A stretch of 64,000 nt of DNA from Trematomus loennbergii (GCA_012861695.1 JAAOOA010000140.1:3468546-3532545), one strand, 5' to 3'. Counted from the first letter of the stretch, positions 49,515-62,835 are shown. Notes: generated from the sequence alone by a model not told the origin. Numbers and translations are program-made.

Positions 49515-49615
49515 ATAGAGAGGAGACATGGGGAGAGGAGAGAGGAGACATGGGGAGAGGAGAGAGGAGACATGATGAGGGGAGATGCAGTGGGAAAGAA
49601 GGATTGGATATAAAG
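49515..49615. repeat. 22-bp purine minisatellite plus flank, copy 1
   Basis: About three units of GAGAGAGGAGACATGGGGAG, then ATGCAGTGGGAAAGAAGGAT. Both parts recur at 51513-51735. Confidence 0.8.
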
Positions 49616-50538
49616 ACTTTTGTGTACATTATTGTTGGTACTGCTTGCCATTTAATCATAAAGAAGATAATCAGTATGCAAGAACTACATTTTGATTACC
49701 AATATTTTAAGAATTGCTAGATGTCTTGTAGTTTAGAGTATGACGCCATTTTGAAGCCACAGAACACTTGAGGTTAACAGATCAGCTTCTATGGTTTCCT
49801 ACTTTAAAACCCAACATTCTTGCTCATTATTTCTCTCTTTCCAAATCTCTGGAATGTAACAGAATACCAGAACTACACTAGTGCACATTAACCCTTCAAA
49901 AATAAAAAAAATATGTGCTACTTTTAAGCACCCAGCTAAAGAAAAACAATGTTTCAGAAGAGCTGGATCTCCTTTCGGAAATATTAACAAAGGAATTCAA
50001 GGATGTGACATGTATGGGCCGAAACGCAAGGTCTGTCTATGACCCAGATCTGCCTTTGCTGAGGTATATTTCATCTCCAGGAAACAAATCCCACAAATCT
50101 TTGGCCAACAGACACGGACAGAACGGTCCTATCAATGGGCCGTGACGACTGAATCTCAAGTATCTCTTTTACAGAATGAAAACACACAGGAAGAAGCTGG
50201 ACACTGACTTTTATAATCCAAGCTCATTTTTAAACTCTTTGATGTTAAGGGAAGAACTCAGAGGTCCAGGAGTCTCATAAGAAAGATTTTTTATTTTGTT
50301 TTTGCAGCTAAAATATGTTTCAGTTCAAAACACTTTCCATTGCTGTTGGAAACTATTATGTTTAACTTTATGTGGACTTTTAGGGCAGAAGAGAATACTT
50401 TGGGACATAAACTTTGTTGTTATGATGTAGGATGTGATATTTCAGCTGGTCAGACAATAAGAAGACAACATCTATAATGTTAACAGACTCATCATGTTGC
50501 TCTATGGCTAAAAGACAGTTTAGCTAATTCTGTAATGA
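49616..50538. other. Single-copy sequence
   Basis: No feature recognised. Confidence 0.5.
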
Positions 50539-50626
50539 ATTATAGGAACAGTTCAACTTTTTCTTCGAGCGTTAGATGAAGAGATTGCCCCATTTCTATC
50601 CTCCTGTCATATTATGCTCCTTTCCA
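50539..50626 (+). mobile_element. End fragment of the palindromic TTAA element family
   Basis: TTATAGGAACAGTTCAACTT then GCGTTAGATGAAGAGATTG matches the outer arm of the family at 14127-15403. It is cut off where the 57-bp array starts. Confidence 0.5.
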
Positions 50627-51323
50627 GGTGTATATCAGTATGTAGTGTATCTACTTTAAAGAGTCCTCTCTGCTGATGTTCAGGTGTATATCAGTATGTA
50701 ATGTATCTACTTTAAAGAGTCCTCTCCTGCTGATGTTCAGGTGTATATCAGTATGTAGTGTCTCTACTTTAAAGAGTCCTCTCCTGCTGATGTTCAGGTG
50801 TATATCAGTATGTAGTGTCTCTACTTTAAAGAGTCCTCTCCTGCTGATGTCAGGTGTATATCAGTATGTAGTGTCTCTACTTTAAAGAGTCCTCTCCTGC
50901 TGATGTTCAGGTGTATATCAGTATGTCGTGTCTCTACTTTAAAGAGTCCTCTCCTGCTGATGTTCAGGTGTATATCAGTATGTAGTGTCTCTACTTTAAA
51001 GAGTCCTCTCCTGCTGATGTTCAGGTGTATATCAGTATGTAGTGTCTCTACTTTAAAGAGTCCTCTCCTGCTGATGTTCAGGTGTATATCAGTATGTAGT
51101 GTCTCTACTTTAAAGAGTCCTCTCCTGCTGATGTTCAGGTGTATATCAGTATGTAGTGTCTCTACTTTAAAGAGTCCTCTCCTGCTGATGTTCAGGTGTA
51201 TATCAGTATGTAGTGTCTCTACTTTAAAGAGTCCTCTCCTGCTGATGTTCAGGTGTATATCAGTATGTAGTGTCTCTACTTTAAAGAGTCCTCTCCTGCT
51301 GATGTTCAGGTGTATATCAGTAT
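50627..51323 (-). repeat. 57-bp minisatellite, inverted array, about 12 units
   Basis: Unit starts GGTGTATATCAGTATGTAGT and contains CTACTTTAAAGAGTCCTCTC and CTGCTGATGTTCA. It is the reverse complement of the unit at 52105-53016. The first unit spacings are 56, 57, 57; single-base deletions explain the rest. Because 57 is divisible by 3, long frames stay open on both strands; they are not genes. Confidence 0.95.
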
Positions 51324-51879
51324 TCACACTTCCTCACCCCCGTCACCCTCCCCAGCGTCATTTATCAGAGAGACAAATCCAGCTTTAAGCTCAATGTGTC
51401 CTGTTGTCCCAGACTGCCCTAAACACCAGTCATGAAAAAGTCATTGCTAGCAGCCAGACATCAGATCCAGCTCCTGTCATGGTGGATGCATTAAGCTCTC
51501 CTGGAGTAGGGAGAGAGGAGACACGGGGAGGGGGGAGAGGAGACATGAGGAGGGGAGAGACGAGACATGAGGAGGGGAGAGAGGAGACATTAGGAGGGAT
51601 GGGAGTGAGAGAGGGAGAGAATGTAGGAGGGCAAAGTTCCTCCAAAGAGGGGTCAGATGCTGGAAAAGAGAAATAAAGGTATAATATGAGGAAGACAGAT
51701 ATTTATGCAGTGGGAAAGAAGGATTGGGATAAAGTTAATAGGGTAGCACAGTGGGGGGTTTATTTTAGGTACCTGTGGGACAGGGTTTGGAGGGTTACAT
51801 TAAAATGTGTTTCCTTGTGATTACAAATTACCTGTAAAACTATGAAAGCATTAACCTAAACTAAAAAATGTAACCAGAT
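51324..51879. other. Spacer between the two inverted arrays
   Basis: Contains a second copy of the 22-bp purine minisatellite (51513-51600, four units) and of ATGCAGTGGGAAAGAAGGAT (51715). The part at 51790-51875 (GTGATTACAAATTACCTG, TGTAACCAGATTACA) resembles 53090-53135, so the element at 51880-53016 may sit inside an older repeat. Confidence 0.55.
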
Positions 51880-53016
51880 TACACTTGCGCTACTATTGGC
51901 TGGCGCTCCAACACATTGTACGTGATAGGCTAAGGGGCGGGACATCTCTAAGCGGTTGACCAATCACAACAGAGCCAGCCAGCTAACCAATCAGAGCAGA
52001 CTGGGCTCTGGTTTCAGACAGAGGGTGAAAAGAGGTGCTGCAGCACAGGCAGTATGAGAATAATAAAGAGCTTTTTGAACATTAAAGCACGGAGACATGT
52101 CCCAGTAGAGACACTACATACTGATATACACCTGAACATCAGCAGGAGAGGACTCTTTAAAGTAGAGACACTACATACTGATATACACCTGAACATCAGC
52201 AGGAGAGGACTCTTTAAAGTAGAGACACTACATACTGATATACACCTGAACATCATCAGAAGAGGACTCTTTAAAGTAGAGACACTACATACTGATATAC
52301 ACCTGGACATCAGCAGGAGAGGACTCTTTAAAGTAGAGACACTACATACTGATATACACCTGAACATCAGCAGAAGAGGACTCTTTAAAGTAGAGACACT
52401 ACATACTGATATACACCTGAACATCAGCAGGAGAGGACTCTTTAAAGTAGAGACACTACATACTGATATACACCTGAACATCAGCAGGAGAGGACTCTTT
52501 AAAGTAGAGACACTACATACTGATATACACCTGAACATCAGCAGGAGAGGACTCTTTAAAGTAGAGACACTACATACTGATATACACCTGAACATCAGCA
52601 GGAGAGGACTCTTTAAAGTAGAGACACTACATACTGATATACACCTGAACATCATCAGAAGAGGACTCTTTAAAGTAGAGACACTACATACTGATATACA
52701 CCTGGACATCAGCAGGAGAGGACTCTTTAAAGTAGAGACACTACATACTGATATACACCTGAACATCAGCAGAAGAGGACTCTTTAAAGTAGAGACACTA
52801 CATACTGATATACACCTGAACATCAGCAGGAGAGGACTCTTTAAAGTAGAGACACTACATACTGATATACACCTGAACATCAGCAGGAGAGGACTCTTTA
52901 AAGTAGAGACACTACATACTGATATACACCTGAACATCAGCAGGAGAGGACTCTTTAAAGTAGAGACTCTAAATACACAAATTAACCAGAAAGTGAGCAG
53001 AATATGTCGTCTTTTA
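51880..53016 (+). mobile_element. TTAA-target (Kolobok-like) element with its terminus expanded into an array
   Basis: 51880-52104 (CTACTATTGGCTGGCGCTCC, AGCGGTTGACCAATCACAAC, TGCTGCAGCACAGGCAGTAT) is the same family as 1001-1334 and 35055-35245. At the point where the copy at 1258 continues once to its end, this copy enters 15 tandem units. The final, divergent unit (52960-53016) ends GCAGAATATGTCGTCTTTTA, a plausible original terminus with TTAA at 53014. Confidence 0.7.
52105..53016 (+). repeat. 57-bp minisatellite, direct array, 15 units plus divergent last unit
   Basis: Unit starts GTAGAGACACTACATACTGA and ends GGAGAGGACTCTTTAAA; starts fall at 52105, 52162, 52219 and so on to 52960. CCTGAACATCAGCA corresponds to CCTGAACATTAGCA in the unexpanded end at 1310. 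Variant units (CATCATCAG, CTGGACATC, CAGAAGAGG) recur in order 399 bp apart, showing a 7-unit block duplication. Confidence 0.95.
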
Positions 53017-53709
53017 ATCGTATGTAATGTAACAATGTAAACCTGCTAGTTATCCCCGTTGTTTGAAGTGTACCAGTTACTTGTCTTTTTAATGTTACAG
53101 TACATTTTTTTTGTAATCAAATTACATAATCCAGTTACATGTGTTCCCCTAAGAAGCCCTACAGCATCCTGGTCTCCTGATGCTTCCAGCAGCTGTTCCA
53201 TCGAGGACTCTGCATGTCTGGTTTCTGGGAAAAACATTCTCCCCTCCTATTGTGGGGTCTCTCTCTCTCTGTTCCTCCCCCATCATATCAAAGCAGAGAC
53301 ATCGAGAACACATTGGCCCGCTGGGGTCTCATTGAGAAGTGATTTTTTTTCTCCTTCTTTTAAACCCCTAAACTAATTTTCCTACATCTGTCTCAAACAC
53401 TCACTCCATCTTCCCTCGCTGCTGTTAATGTGGACCGTGGGGGCTTATTAACAGAAAGTGTTAACGGAGGGAGGGGAGGAGGATGTTCCCCTCGTGTGAG
53501 GAGTTATCCGTATTGTTCATGTGCTTTTCAGATAAGATGTCCAGAGTTCTTATGCAATGCGTCTGCTTTTCCTATTGCACACCTGTCAGCTGCTGTCTGT
53601 CTCTTTAAAAGCAGGTGCTACTTTGTGATACAGCTTTACTGATATGAGTTGTTTAAGGATAATACAGATCTTTAGAAATGGGCTCAAGTGATCTTTAAAT
53701 CTGGGTTGT
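53017..53709. other. Single-copy sequence
   Basis: 53090-53140 carries GTAATCAAATTACATAATCC, part of a possible older repeat. No gene is seen. Confidence 0.5.
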
Positions 53710-53713
53710 TCAA

Positions 53714-54696
<983 letters not shown>

Positions 54697-54700
54697 TTAA

Positions 54701-55739
54701 AATGAATGAGAAAAACGAATTAAAATAGGAGAACACATCAGCACATTACAAAAAATGAATAGGGTTACGAAAATGAATGGACACACTAACCAATAAGTAG
54801 AAGACAATCCAATAAACCCCCAAAAATGAATGAAAAACACGGTGCACATTAATTGGGAGAAGTTTAACCAAAGAATGATTTTGGTTTTTGAGAGCTGACG
54901 GTTGTTCCCCCATTCGTGTCCTTTTAATCATCTGATAACTCATTTGCACATGAACTTAGATTTACTCATTGTTTTTCATTTATTCTACACCCTTAGGAAT
55001 AACAACCAAGACATGTGGAACCTCCAACCTGTGATTAACCTGTCCGACAAATAAGAGATTCAAGTGTGTGACGAATCGATGAGAAATTGTAAAAGAAAAC
55101 GTGTGCTTACTGTAAATGATAACGACACATTCTAAGACTCTGACATTACAGGAGCTGCTATAGTTAACATTTGAGATGCAAAAGCAGAACATTTTATTTG
55201 AACATTGAATGTACTCAATCACACATGCACATAGTCAAATTTGCAAATACAACGTAAGTTCTAATAATACAGAGTGTAGCAATAAAGACACTAATATATA
55301 TACAAAGATATACATATTATTCCCTGGGTACAAAAAGCCAAGAATGCATGGAAGGTCACAAGGTCCTGTTTTAAAAGTACAATGAAATGTGAAAGCGCCT
55401 GGGATAATAGAGGAAATACTAAACTTAACCAAACAAAGCTGCAAAAACATCACTACCAGTAAGTCTTACCTCAGGAGAAAAAAGGGAAAACATTCTTCAA
55501 GGCGCGATCATCAATTGGTTTACGGCAGCCGCTTTTCTCCTGTTCACATTGTCCGAAGTAATGTGGCACACTCAACATAGTGAAGGTCACATGGGGACTC
55601 TCGACTACATGTGACTGATGGGAGAAATGTGTTGCAGGGACTTTGAGAGGTTTCAGTAAATATGAAAACCCTGAACATGTACATAATACATAATACATAA
55701 TACATAATACATAATAATAATGCTTTTCAAGGTTATCAC
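54701..55739. other. AT-rich single-copy sequence
   Basis: 54700-54840 repeats AAAATGAATG words irregularly. A (TACATAA)n-type microsatellite is at 55678-55720. Confidence 0.5.
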
Positions 55740-56472
55740 CCGTCCCCTTGTGTGTTATGAAGGTTTTTCTGCATGTAAACGGTCTGCAGAGTCACAAACC
55801 CTCAAAGTACACCCTGTAGCGAGTAAAACTCTAACACAGAAAAGACCTGTCTATGCTGCCCCAGAACGCCTCGTTGGAGATTTCTCTTTTTCAATTGTTT
55901 GCTTCCTGGGTACAGTGACGTGTGAACACCCAAATCAACAACAAATGACCGATTGGCCCAAATGGACCAATCCTCGGAGCCCCTCACACACCAGGATCCC
56001 TTGGCTAACTAACAGGGAGTCCCCATTGACTTGCATAGAGCTCCCTGAACGCTGGTAATAGACGAGTTGGGATGGTGGAGAAATGCTCTCCGCAGACCCA
56101 TTCTCACAGCGTTATAAACCTTTTTCTTACTCAATATCAAGCCACACTTATTGTTTTTAATTCGGCTGTGAGTGTGTGTGTGCTCAGGATGAGTTTCGCT
56201 TGTTCTCGCTGTATCGCCGGCCCGGAAACCTGTCCGCTCCTCGCAGCAACGAGCCTCGCAACGTCCCGACCAATCAGAGCACACTGGGCTCACAGGGAGG
56301 GGGGGGCAGGGGCTCCAACAAGCCGTTTAGGACAGAGAGTGAATACACATACTATACAGAGATGCTGTATGAGGAACCAATGTGAGTTTGGAACATTGCA
56401 CAATTTAAATCTAATCTAGTAGACCTCAACAATGGAAATATGATCAGTAGAAATGGCCATGACATGGGACCT
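55740..56472. mobile_element. TTAA-type element with one clear end
   Basis: The right end GGCCATGACATGGGACCT is followed by TTAA (56473-56476), the AGGTCCCATGTCATGG end of a fish T2-like MITE. The left part TTTTTCTGCATGTAAACGGT with CTGCAGAG parallels 1056-1086 (TTTTTAATGCATGTAAATGG, CTGCAGAG), so the two are distantly related. CGACCAATCAGAGCACACTG is also shared in style. A matching left terminus was not found. Open frames here (up to 115 codons) are not supported. Confidence 0.5.
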
Positions 56473-56476
56473 TTAA

Positions 56477-56839
56477 ATAGACTTCCTAAATCTATCTGTC
56501 CTCTTGAGAGTGACTTAATCCTGGAAAATAAACCACATTCCTTGAACACTAATATTGAACTGGGCATTAGAGCGTTTGAGAGTCCAAGCCATGGTATCTT
56601 GACTACACATGGACTCTGTTTCTGTGACTCAACAGGGCTCGGAAATGGAATTATGGACCAAAGTGGATCAAAACACATGTTCCTAAAGGATAGGTAGAAC
56701 AATTGCCAGCAAAAATTTCTCCAAAATCTTAAAAGTATGAATGCAACCAAGAAGCATTCAAGATGAACTAGCATGTGTGCACTGATTGCCTGATTGTGTG
56801 TTCTAGTTATTTATGGCATTGTGGTGGTTAATGACTAGT
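56477..56839. other. Single-copy sequence
   Basis: Nothing recognised; the 140-codon minus-strand frame overlapping this region has no motif. Confidence 0.45.
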
Positions 56840-56847
56840 TGTTAGAT

Positions 56848-57876
56848 CAGGGCCGGTTCTAGACATTTTGGTGCCCGAGGCGAGATTATGATTTGGTGCC
56901 CCCCCCTCCAAGGAATACACAATAGAATATATAAAGAATGAATGAAAAATCTCTACAAACGACCAATACACTACAAAAACTGAAACGTATTGACATGTTG
57001 GTAATATACATAAAGAAGGCTTCAAATGTATTCAGTATTGTATGAACATGTTTTAATTGGAGGGTGGACGTCACATCCTCTATGGGGGTCCGGTGGTATG
57101 CCCCCCCGGAAAGATTTGTTTGAACATTTTAAAGTAAAACGCTTCAATCTGGTGCACTTTGAGCACACAATGACTAGAGACCTGATCTAGGGGGTACAAC
57201 TCTAAAACACCCATATGAAAAAGATCGGTTTACATTTTAATAATCAAATAAGTATATGAACATAACCAATAACCTACCATAGCCAATAACAAATAAATGT
57301 AACATATTTTATTTTTGTTGTTCATTCATATCTTATTTGACCTAGTTAACATTTATTTATTTATGCATATTTTTTAATATCTCCAGTTTTAAACGATATT
57401 GTTGGTTTACTGTCCTATGGAATGATTTCAAACCTGTTATTTATCCTAATAATTATAAAGGTGTGCCTTGGAAATATGTGTTTACATAAATTGTGACCAA
57501 ACCGTTTGAGACCCACTGAGATGACTTAGACTAAAGTGAACTATCTAAACACTCAGAGTCCTTTACCTCACTGAGCTGTAGTTATCAGCCTCAATCCAAC
57601 AACAATCCGCGGTACCGATGCGAGCCCTCTCTCTCTCTCTCTCGCTCGCACTTTGGCTGTGAGCTGCGGGCGCCTGATAAGTCAACACCCCCCACTTTCA
57701 TCACTTACAGCGCCCATCGTACAGGGCAAATGAAAAGTGTAACCGGGGTGAAAAGGGTGTTACCTTGACTTAATTATGAATGTTGTTACATCAAGGCTGA
57801 AAATTAGGATGAGCCAAACAGTCAAAAATGTTTTTTTCCCTCCCAGAACCACCAGCGCAGCCAAAAACCGGCTCTG
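56848..57876. mobile_element. 1029-bp hAT-like non-autonomous element
   Basis: Left end CAGGGCCGGTTCTAGACATT and right end, reverse complemented, CAGAGCCGGTTTTTGGCTG are inverted repeats. A perfect 8-bp duplication TGTTAGAT flanks it (56840-56847 and 57877-57884). GGTGCCCGAGGCGAGATTAT follows the left end. No transposase frame. A (CT)n lies at 57628-57642. Confidence 0.88.
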
Positions 57877-57884
57877 TGTTAGAT

Positions 57885-60666
57885 GCTTAGTTAAGTTGTT
57901 ATCGTTGTAACTAAATTTGTTCTGGTTGTTTTTGGCAGTTAAACCGTTTTTTTACCTCCTATTCTGGGTTGGAGAAGGGCCCATTCTAATTAGCATTTAG
58001 CTCATAAAAAGCTTAAAAATTGAATCAAATGTGTCATCTTGATAACTGAGATGCATTTATGTGGAAAAGTGTATTAAATCAATCTGGTTGGTGTAGTTGG
58101 ATAACAGATGTGTGTATATGTGGCAGCTTTTTGATGCTAAAGAATCTTTGATAGGAGAGTTCAGTAAAGATGACAATGCAACTTCAGCATCGTTAAGCAA
58201 TTAAAATGCATCAGAAACAGTGATTGTGTTGTAACTGAGGGTGAAAGGCAGGGAGGCAGCGCAGCACACACACTGTTGACATGCCAAACACAGAACATAA
58301 TAATTGGGGAGTTAGTAATTGGACTCATCCAATTTTCCTTCAAGGGGGAAATGGGTTTTGAAGAGTGGTGAGTAATAGAGGTGCACCGCCGTGGGGAAAG
58401 TGGATCAGTAGAATATGAGAATCTTTTCCTCCAAAGCCTTTGCCATACACTTCAATTAAGCAATGCTTGGCACTGCTAACAACAACATGTCATTAAACTA
58501 CTAACTCAGAGATTATTGCTCTTTCCGAACTCCAAATATTACGGCACACAAAGCTAAACGTTAGGCTACGTTACAAGCATTTTCATAACAAAGCCATGGA
58601 TACTGTCATACCTTTGGCTGGTCAACAGCAGATATGACTCATCCAGGGGGCTAATAGCTAATGACTTGTCATGGTATAATGCAAGAGATACATTGAATTA
58701 ATGTTTTCCCAGACTTGAAGTCTCATAGTTGAGCGGTGAGACCAATTGAGAGTTAGCATTACATGTCAGAAGCCGTGACTTAGCAACCTTCGTGGGCAGT
58801 TTTACTTCCAGCCAGTCAAGCTGACAGCAGCGGCGGTCAAGCTGCTTCAGGATTTCCCTGTCAGCAAGGTGAGTCAGGCCGTGACTAAAGAGCGAAACTA
58901 AACCACTATCGGACGTCTACATCTACGGCACGAGGGCCAGCAGGCATGGTGTGTAGCACAGGAGTAATTCTATCTATTCTCCACTGTCCCAGAAAAATAT
59001 GCTTTTTCTTTCGGAGGGTGGGGTAGATTTGTTCATTCGCTGGGTCCTGACACAAACCTGGAAGCCTTATAGCCTCTGGGGCCAAATGTCTGGGAGCTAC
59101 CCAGTCCTCGAGGCACCCAGCCTGGGGAGAGAGTGCCAGCAGGCTGCCTCCTCTGGGGTTGGACTCACAAGTTAAGAGATGAAGGGTGGAGGGCACAAAC
59201 CCTAACATTTAGCAGGAGCCTGTGCTATAATTGCAGGTGCATTGTGGCCCAAAAGTTGCCATGTGAAGACAGATGTGAAGTTCTTGGAATTTCGACCAAA
59301 AATCATTGTGGATTATGATCCACTGGCATCAGATCGGACCAAACCTCATGTAGAATGTGGAAAAAGTTTCTTGTGGCGTTGAGAGCAACCTGTCATCAGT
59401 CCTACGGAGAAGTGGCAATTGATTTTTAGTATTTTTTTCCAACGGAGACAACAGCTCAACTTCACTATAGGAGAATATACTTTAAGCATTGGCCCGGCGA
59501 TCTGCATGATGCGTCATTCTTAGAGGACACATTTGTAAGTAACAAGACAACTCTAGAACAGGGACTTCAGTAAGGGTTTAGCTCTTAGTAGTGACGTTAA
59601 ATAAATACTTTTTTCTGCCTTCATGACTCACTCTGATGAAGCGCTAAACAAATACAGAGCAGCTGATTATTCTGGTTAACTACAGTACAGCGTATAAACC
59701 CAAAATAAAAGGATGTAGTGTGATTATTGCAATAAACAAACCAAAAGATGTCGACATAACTCCATCATTAGACCTATTTCAAGAGAGTCTGTAGGTAAAC
59801 CAATCCCTATCTAAATGCAACACTTGCTTTTGACGTAGTGTTTGAATGTTACAGATTTTACAATGTAAGATCGATGATTTCCTTTTTTTAGTAGAAACTC
59901 AGGAAATTGGGTACTTTTCCTTGAAAGCCCGACTCTTTGTACTCCAGCCTGTGTTGGTGTGTTTGTTTGTTGTTTCTAATGCCTACACTGCCAAGGCTCC
60001 CACATGACAGGGAGCCCAACCAACCACCCAGACATGATGTGGAATTAAGCAGCTTAACCGCACCGCGAGAGCCAATCAGAAAGCAGCTAATGTGCATCTA
60101 CAAACCTGGGTATTTAGCTGTCAGGGGGCCGTCAGCGGGACCGCGCTGTGGTCTGTGATTACGCTCGGTCGCCAGAGGGAAATCAAAGCAGTGATTACGC
60201 TCTGCCGACTCAGTGGTCAGAGTTGACTGACACTCAAATGGCAGAGAATTTACAGTTTCTTCCCATTTAATGTAAAGCAGCGATCAGGGGTCCCATTACA
60301 ATGTGGGAAACCCATGAAATGTTGATACTGCGCTGAGCTCCCATTGTGTCGTTTTCTCGCTTCTTCCAAGAAAACACCGTCATCCATGCAAGACTTATTG
60401 AAGATATTGAAGTCTTGTTCACGTCCCTGCTTTGATGGAAACAGTGATTACAGAGCTGCACAGTGTGGGATTACTCTGAGGACCACAGGTGGCCGATGTT
60501 CAAACAGTAAGAGAGAGAGGGGTAGCAGTTTTCTAGCGTGGGTTTGTTGTCACATTTACTTTGAGCTTTTTCAGCTTCTGCATTTGCATTTTTTTCGCCA
60601 AATCATACCAACTGAGGAACAACATTGGCTGTTGTCGCTGGGATGTTTCACTGTAGTCTCACACTT
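57885..60666. other. Single-copy sequence with two repeat-free, motif-rich patches
   Basis: 58145-58335 (AAGCAATTAAAATGCATCAG, AATAATTGGGGAGTTAGTAA) and 59980-60260 (GTGGAATTAAGCAGC, and GTGATTACGCTC twice at 60156 and 60191) look like possible regulatory elements; conservation is untested. No gene is seen. Confidence 0.35.
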
Positions 60667-60786
60667 AACACACCCACACACACACACACACACACACACA
60701 ACCCACACACACACACACACCAAAACACACACACACACACACCCACACACACACACACACAGCCCAGAAACACACACACACCACAC

Positions 60787-60844
<58 letters not shown>

Positions 60845-60880
60845 ACCCACACACACCCACACACACACACCAACACACCA

Positions 60881-60912
<32 letters not shown>

Positions 60913-61050
60913 CACACACACGCACACACACAGCCCGAAAACACACAGCCCAAACACACACACACGCAACACACACACACACACACACACACACAACACA
61001 CACCCACACACACACCCACAGCCAGAAACACACACACACACGCAAACACA

Positions 61051-61133
<83 letters not shown>

Positions 61134-61154
61134 ACACACACACACACACACACA
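60667..61154. repeat. Compound (CA)n array, 488 bp
   Basis: CA runs broken by CCCACA, AACACA and repeated CAGCCCAGAAACACA or CAGCCCGAAAACACA inserts; the last 120 bp are pure. It is the largest dinucleotide array in the window. Frames up to 282 codons run through it and are spurious. Confidence 0.96.
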
Positions 61155-62639
61155 GTAACACTTTAGCATTTTGTTACAAACACAAGACTTAAAATCTGAA
61201 GACCCCCATGTGTTGTACCGATAAAACCAAACGTCACAACTTTCAACGATGTACAGTAACAACATTTCTTATTTTAAACCAAACCATTCACTTCGAATCA
61301 TTGCCTGAACATGACCAAGTCTACGAACTAGACCAACTTCAAGTCTTCAAATGTAACCTCCAAAAGCCAGGAGACTTGAGTCCAGACAAGACCATTTGTA
61401 TTTATATAAAACATTAAGAAACAGTTTAGATATAACCTCTTTAAAAAAGGAAAAAGAACCCCTGAAATCCTGAAAATATGTGTCTAGTGTTACCGTACTG
61501 TTTGGAAGTTATCTTCATTCTACAATCTACCATTATGGCATTTTGTTTCCTGAATAAAAGAAGAAAAAAGGGTATGTTGGATTGAAGACATCATGTTAAC
61601 CAAACTCCCCCTAACTCATATAACTGACCATCCCTCAAACTTAATCCCTCTTGACCCGTCCACAGCTGGTTAGCAGCCCGTCGCCCACGACCTCTAACCC
61701 CCCCATCCAACGTAGCTGCCATCTCCAACAATTATCGGCAATTGGTCAGTTATTTTCTTAGGCCACTGAAATTACCATGTCGTCAAAGTGAGCAGGCGAT
61801 AAAATGTAAACGCTTCCATTTGCAAGATCAGAGAGCAGAGGTGTTCGCCCTCACACATGTGGGTAAACATGCACCCAACGCCTTAGAAACTTCCCCACGG
61901 CATGGTAATTCAAGCTTTTTCATATCAAAAATAATAACAAAATGCTAAAAAATGTATTAATGTATAACTCCACTGGTTAATTCGGTCAAATAAAAGTTTT
62001 TAATTTGTGAACTTCCCTTGTACTGTAGCTGACTGCAGCCCACCAATTAAATCTCTATACACACTTTCCACCACTAGCTCCAGATTTATGACCCTTTCCA
62101 AACAATACAGATCCCCCATTACAAGAATGATTTAGTGCTGCTATGAAACTATGATTCCTGCGAATGAGGGAAAAAGTGAGATGGACAGAATGGAAGAAAC
62201 TTTAATGGAGACATTAATGGTGGATATTGGGTGACTTGCGTTTGACAGCGGTGATTACTGGAGTGGTGAAACAACAGCACTTACAGGAAGCTGCTGACTC
62301 TCATCCAGGGCTGGATCGCAGAGATGGATGTCAGGCATCAGCAGAGAGCGACTCCAACACTGAGGAGGTGAGGAGGAGAACGAGGGGTTCCTGCCGGGTT
62401 TATAATACTAAATAAATAAATGTACGTAAGTCACGGCCATCTCACTGTCAGACCTTACAGTTCAAAGTTGACATTGTCCACTGTGGGCTGAGAAAAAAAG
62501 CATCTAAGCGTATTCCATGAACAGCTAAAAACATTGTTCCCATACAACGAAACGGCATTGTCAATAACGTTTCGAGGGGAAACAGATACCTCAAAGTGTA
62601 TGGAGGAGATTGGGATGGATGTTACGCAGGACTTTCAGT
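61155..62639. other. Single-copy sequence
   Basis: No gene or clear repeat. 62160-62270 is motif-rich but unremarkable. Confidence 0.45.
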
Positions 62640-62835
62640 TTGGACACTGGAAAAAATGCTGCTCCAAAAACAAGTGAAACAATAATGAAAACAAGCTGTT
62701 TTCACTTGAAATAAGTGCAAACATCTGCCAATAGAACAAGTGGACATTTGCTTGGTATGATTTCTTGAATAAGAATTAGATAAATCAAATCTTGTAATTA
62801 CCTAGGAGAACTGATTTCAAGTTTTTGTAGTGGAG
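62640..62835. repeat. Probable dispersed repeat fragment
   Basis: CACTGGAAAAAATGCTGCTC, GGTATGATTTCTTGAATAAG and GGAGAACTGATTTCAAG resemble a MITE I associate with fish genomes (CACTGCAAAAAA-type end). Only one end is plausible. Confidence 0.35.

Noticed and set aside
50821..51388. 161- and 168-codon frames
   Set aside because: Same artefact in the inverted 57-bp array.
52014..53040. Open frames of 307 and 328 codons on opposite strands
   Set aside because: They exist only because the 57-bp unit is a multiple of three and lacks stops; the protein would be a 19-residue repeat and both strands are open at once. No splice or promoter support.
60344..61265. Frames of 162 to 282 codons of Thr-His or Val-Cys repeats
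   Set aside because: Translations of a CA/GT microsatellite; open in several frames on both strands.
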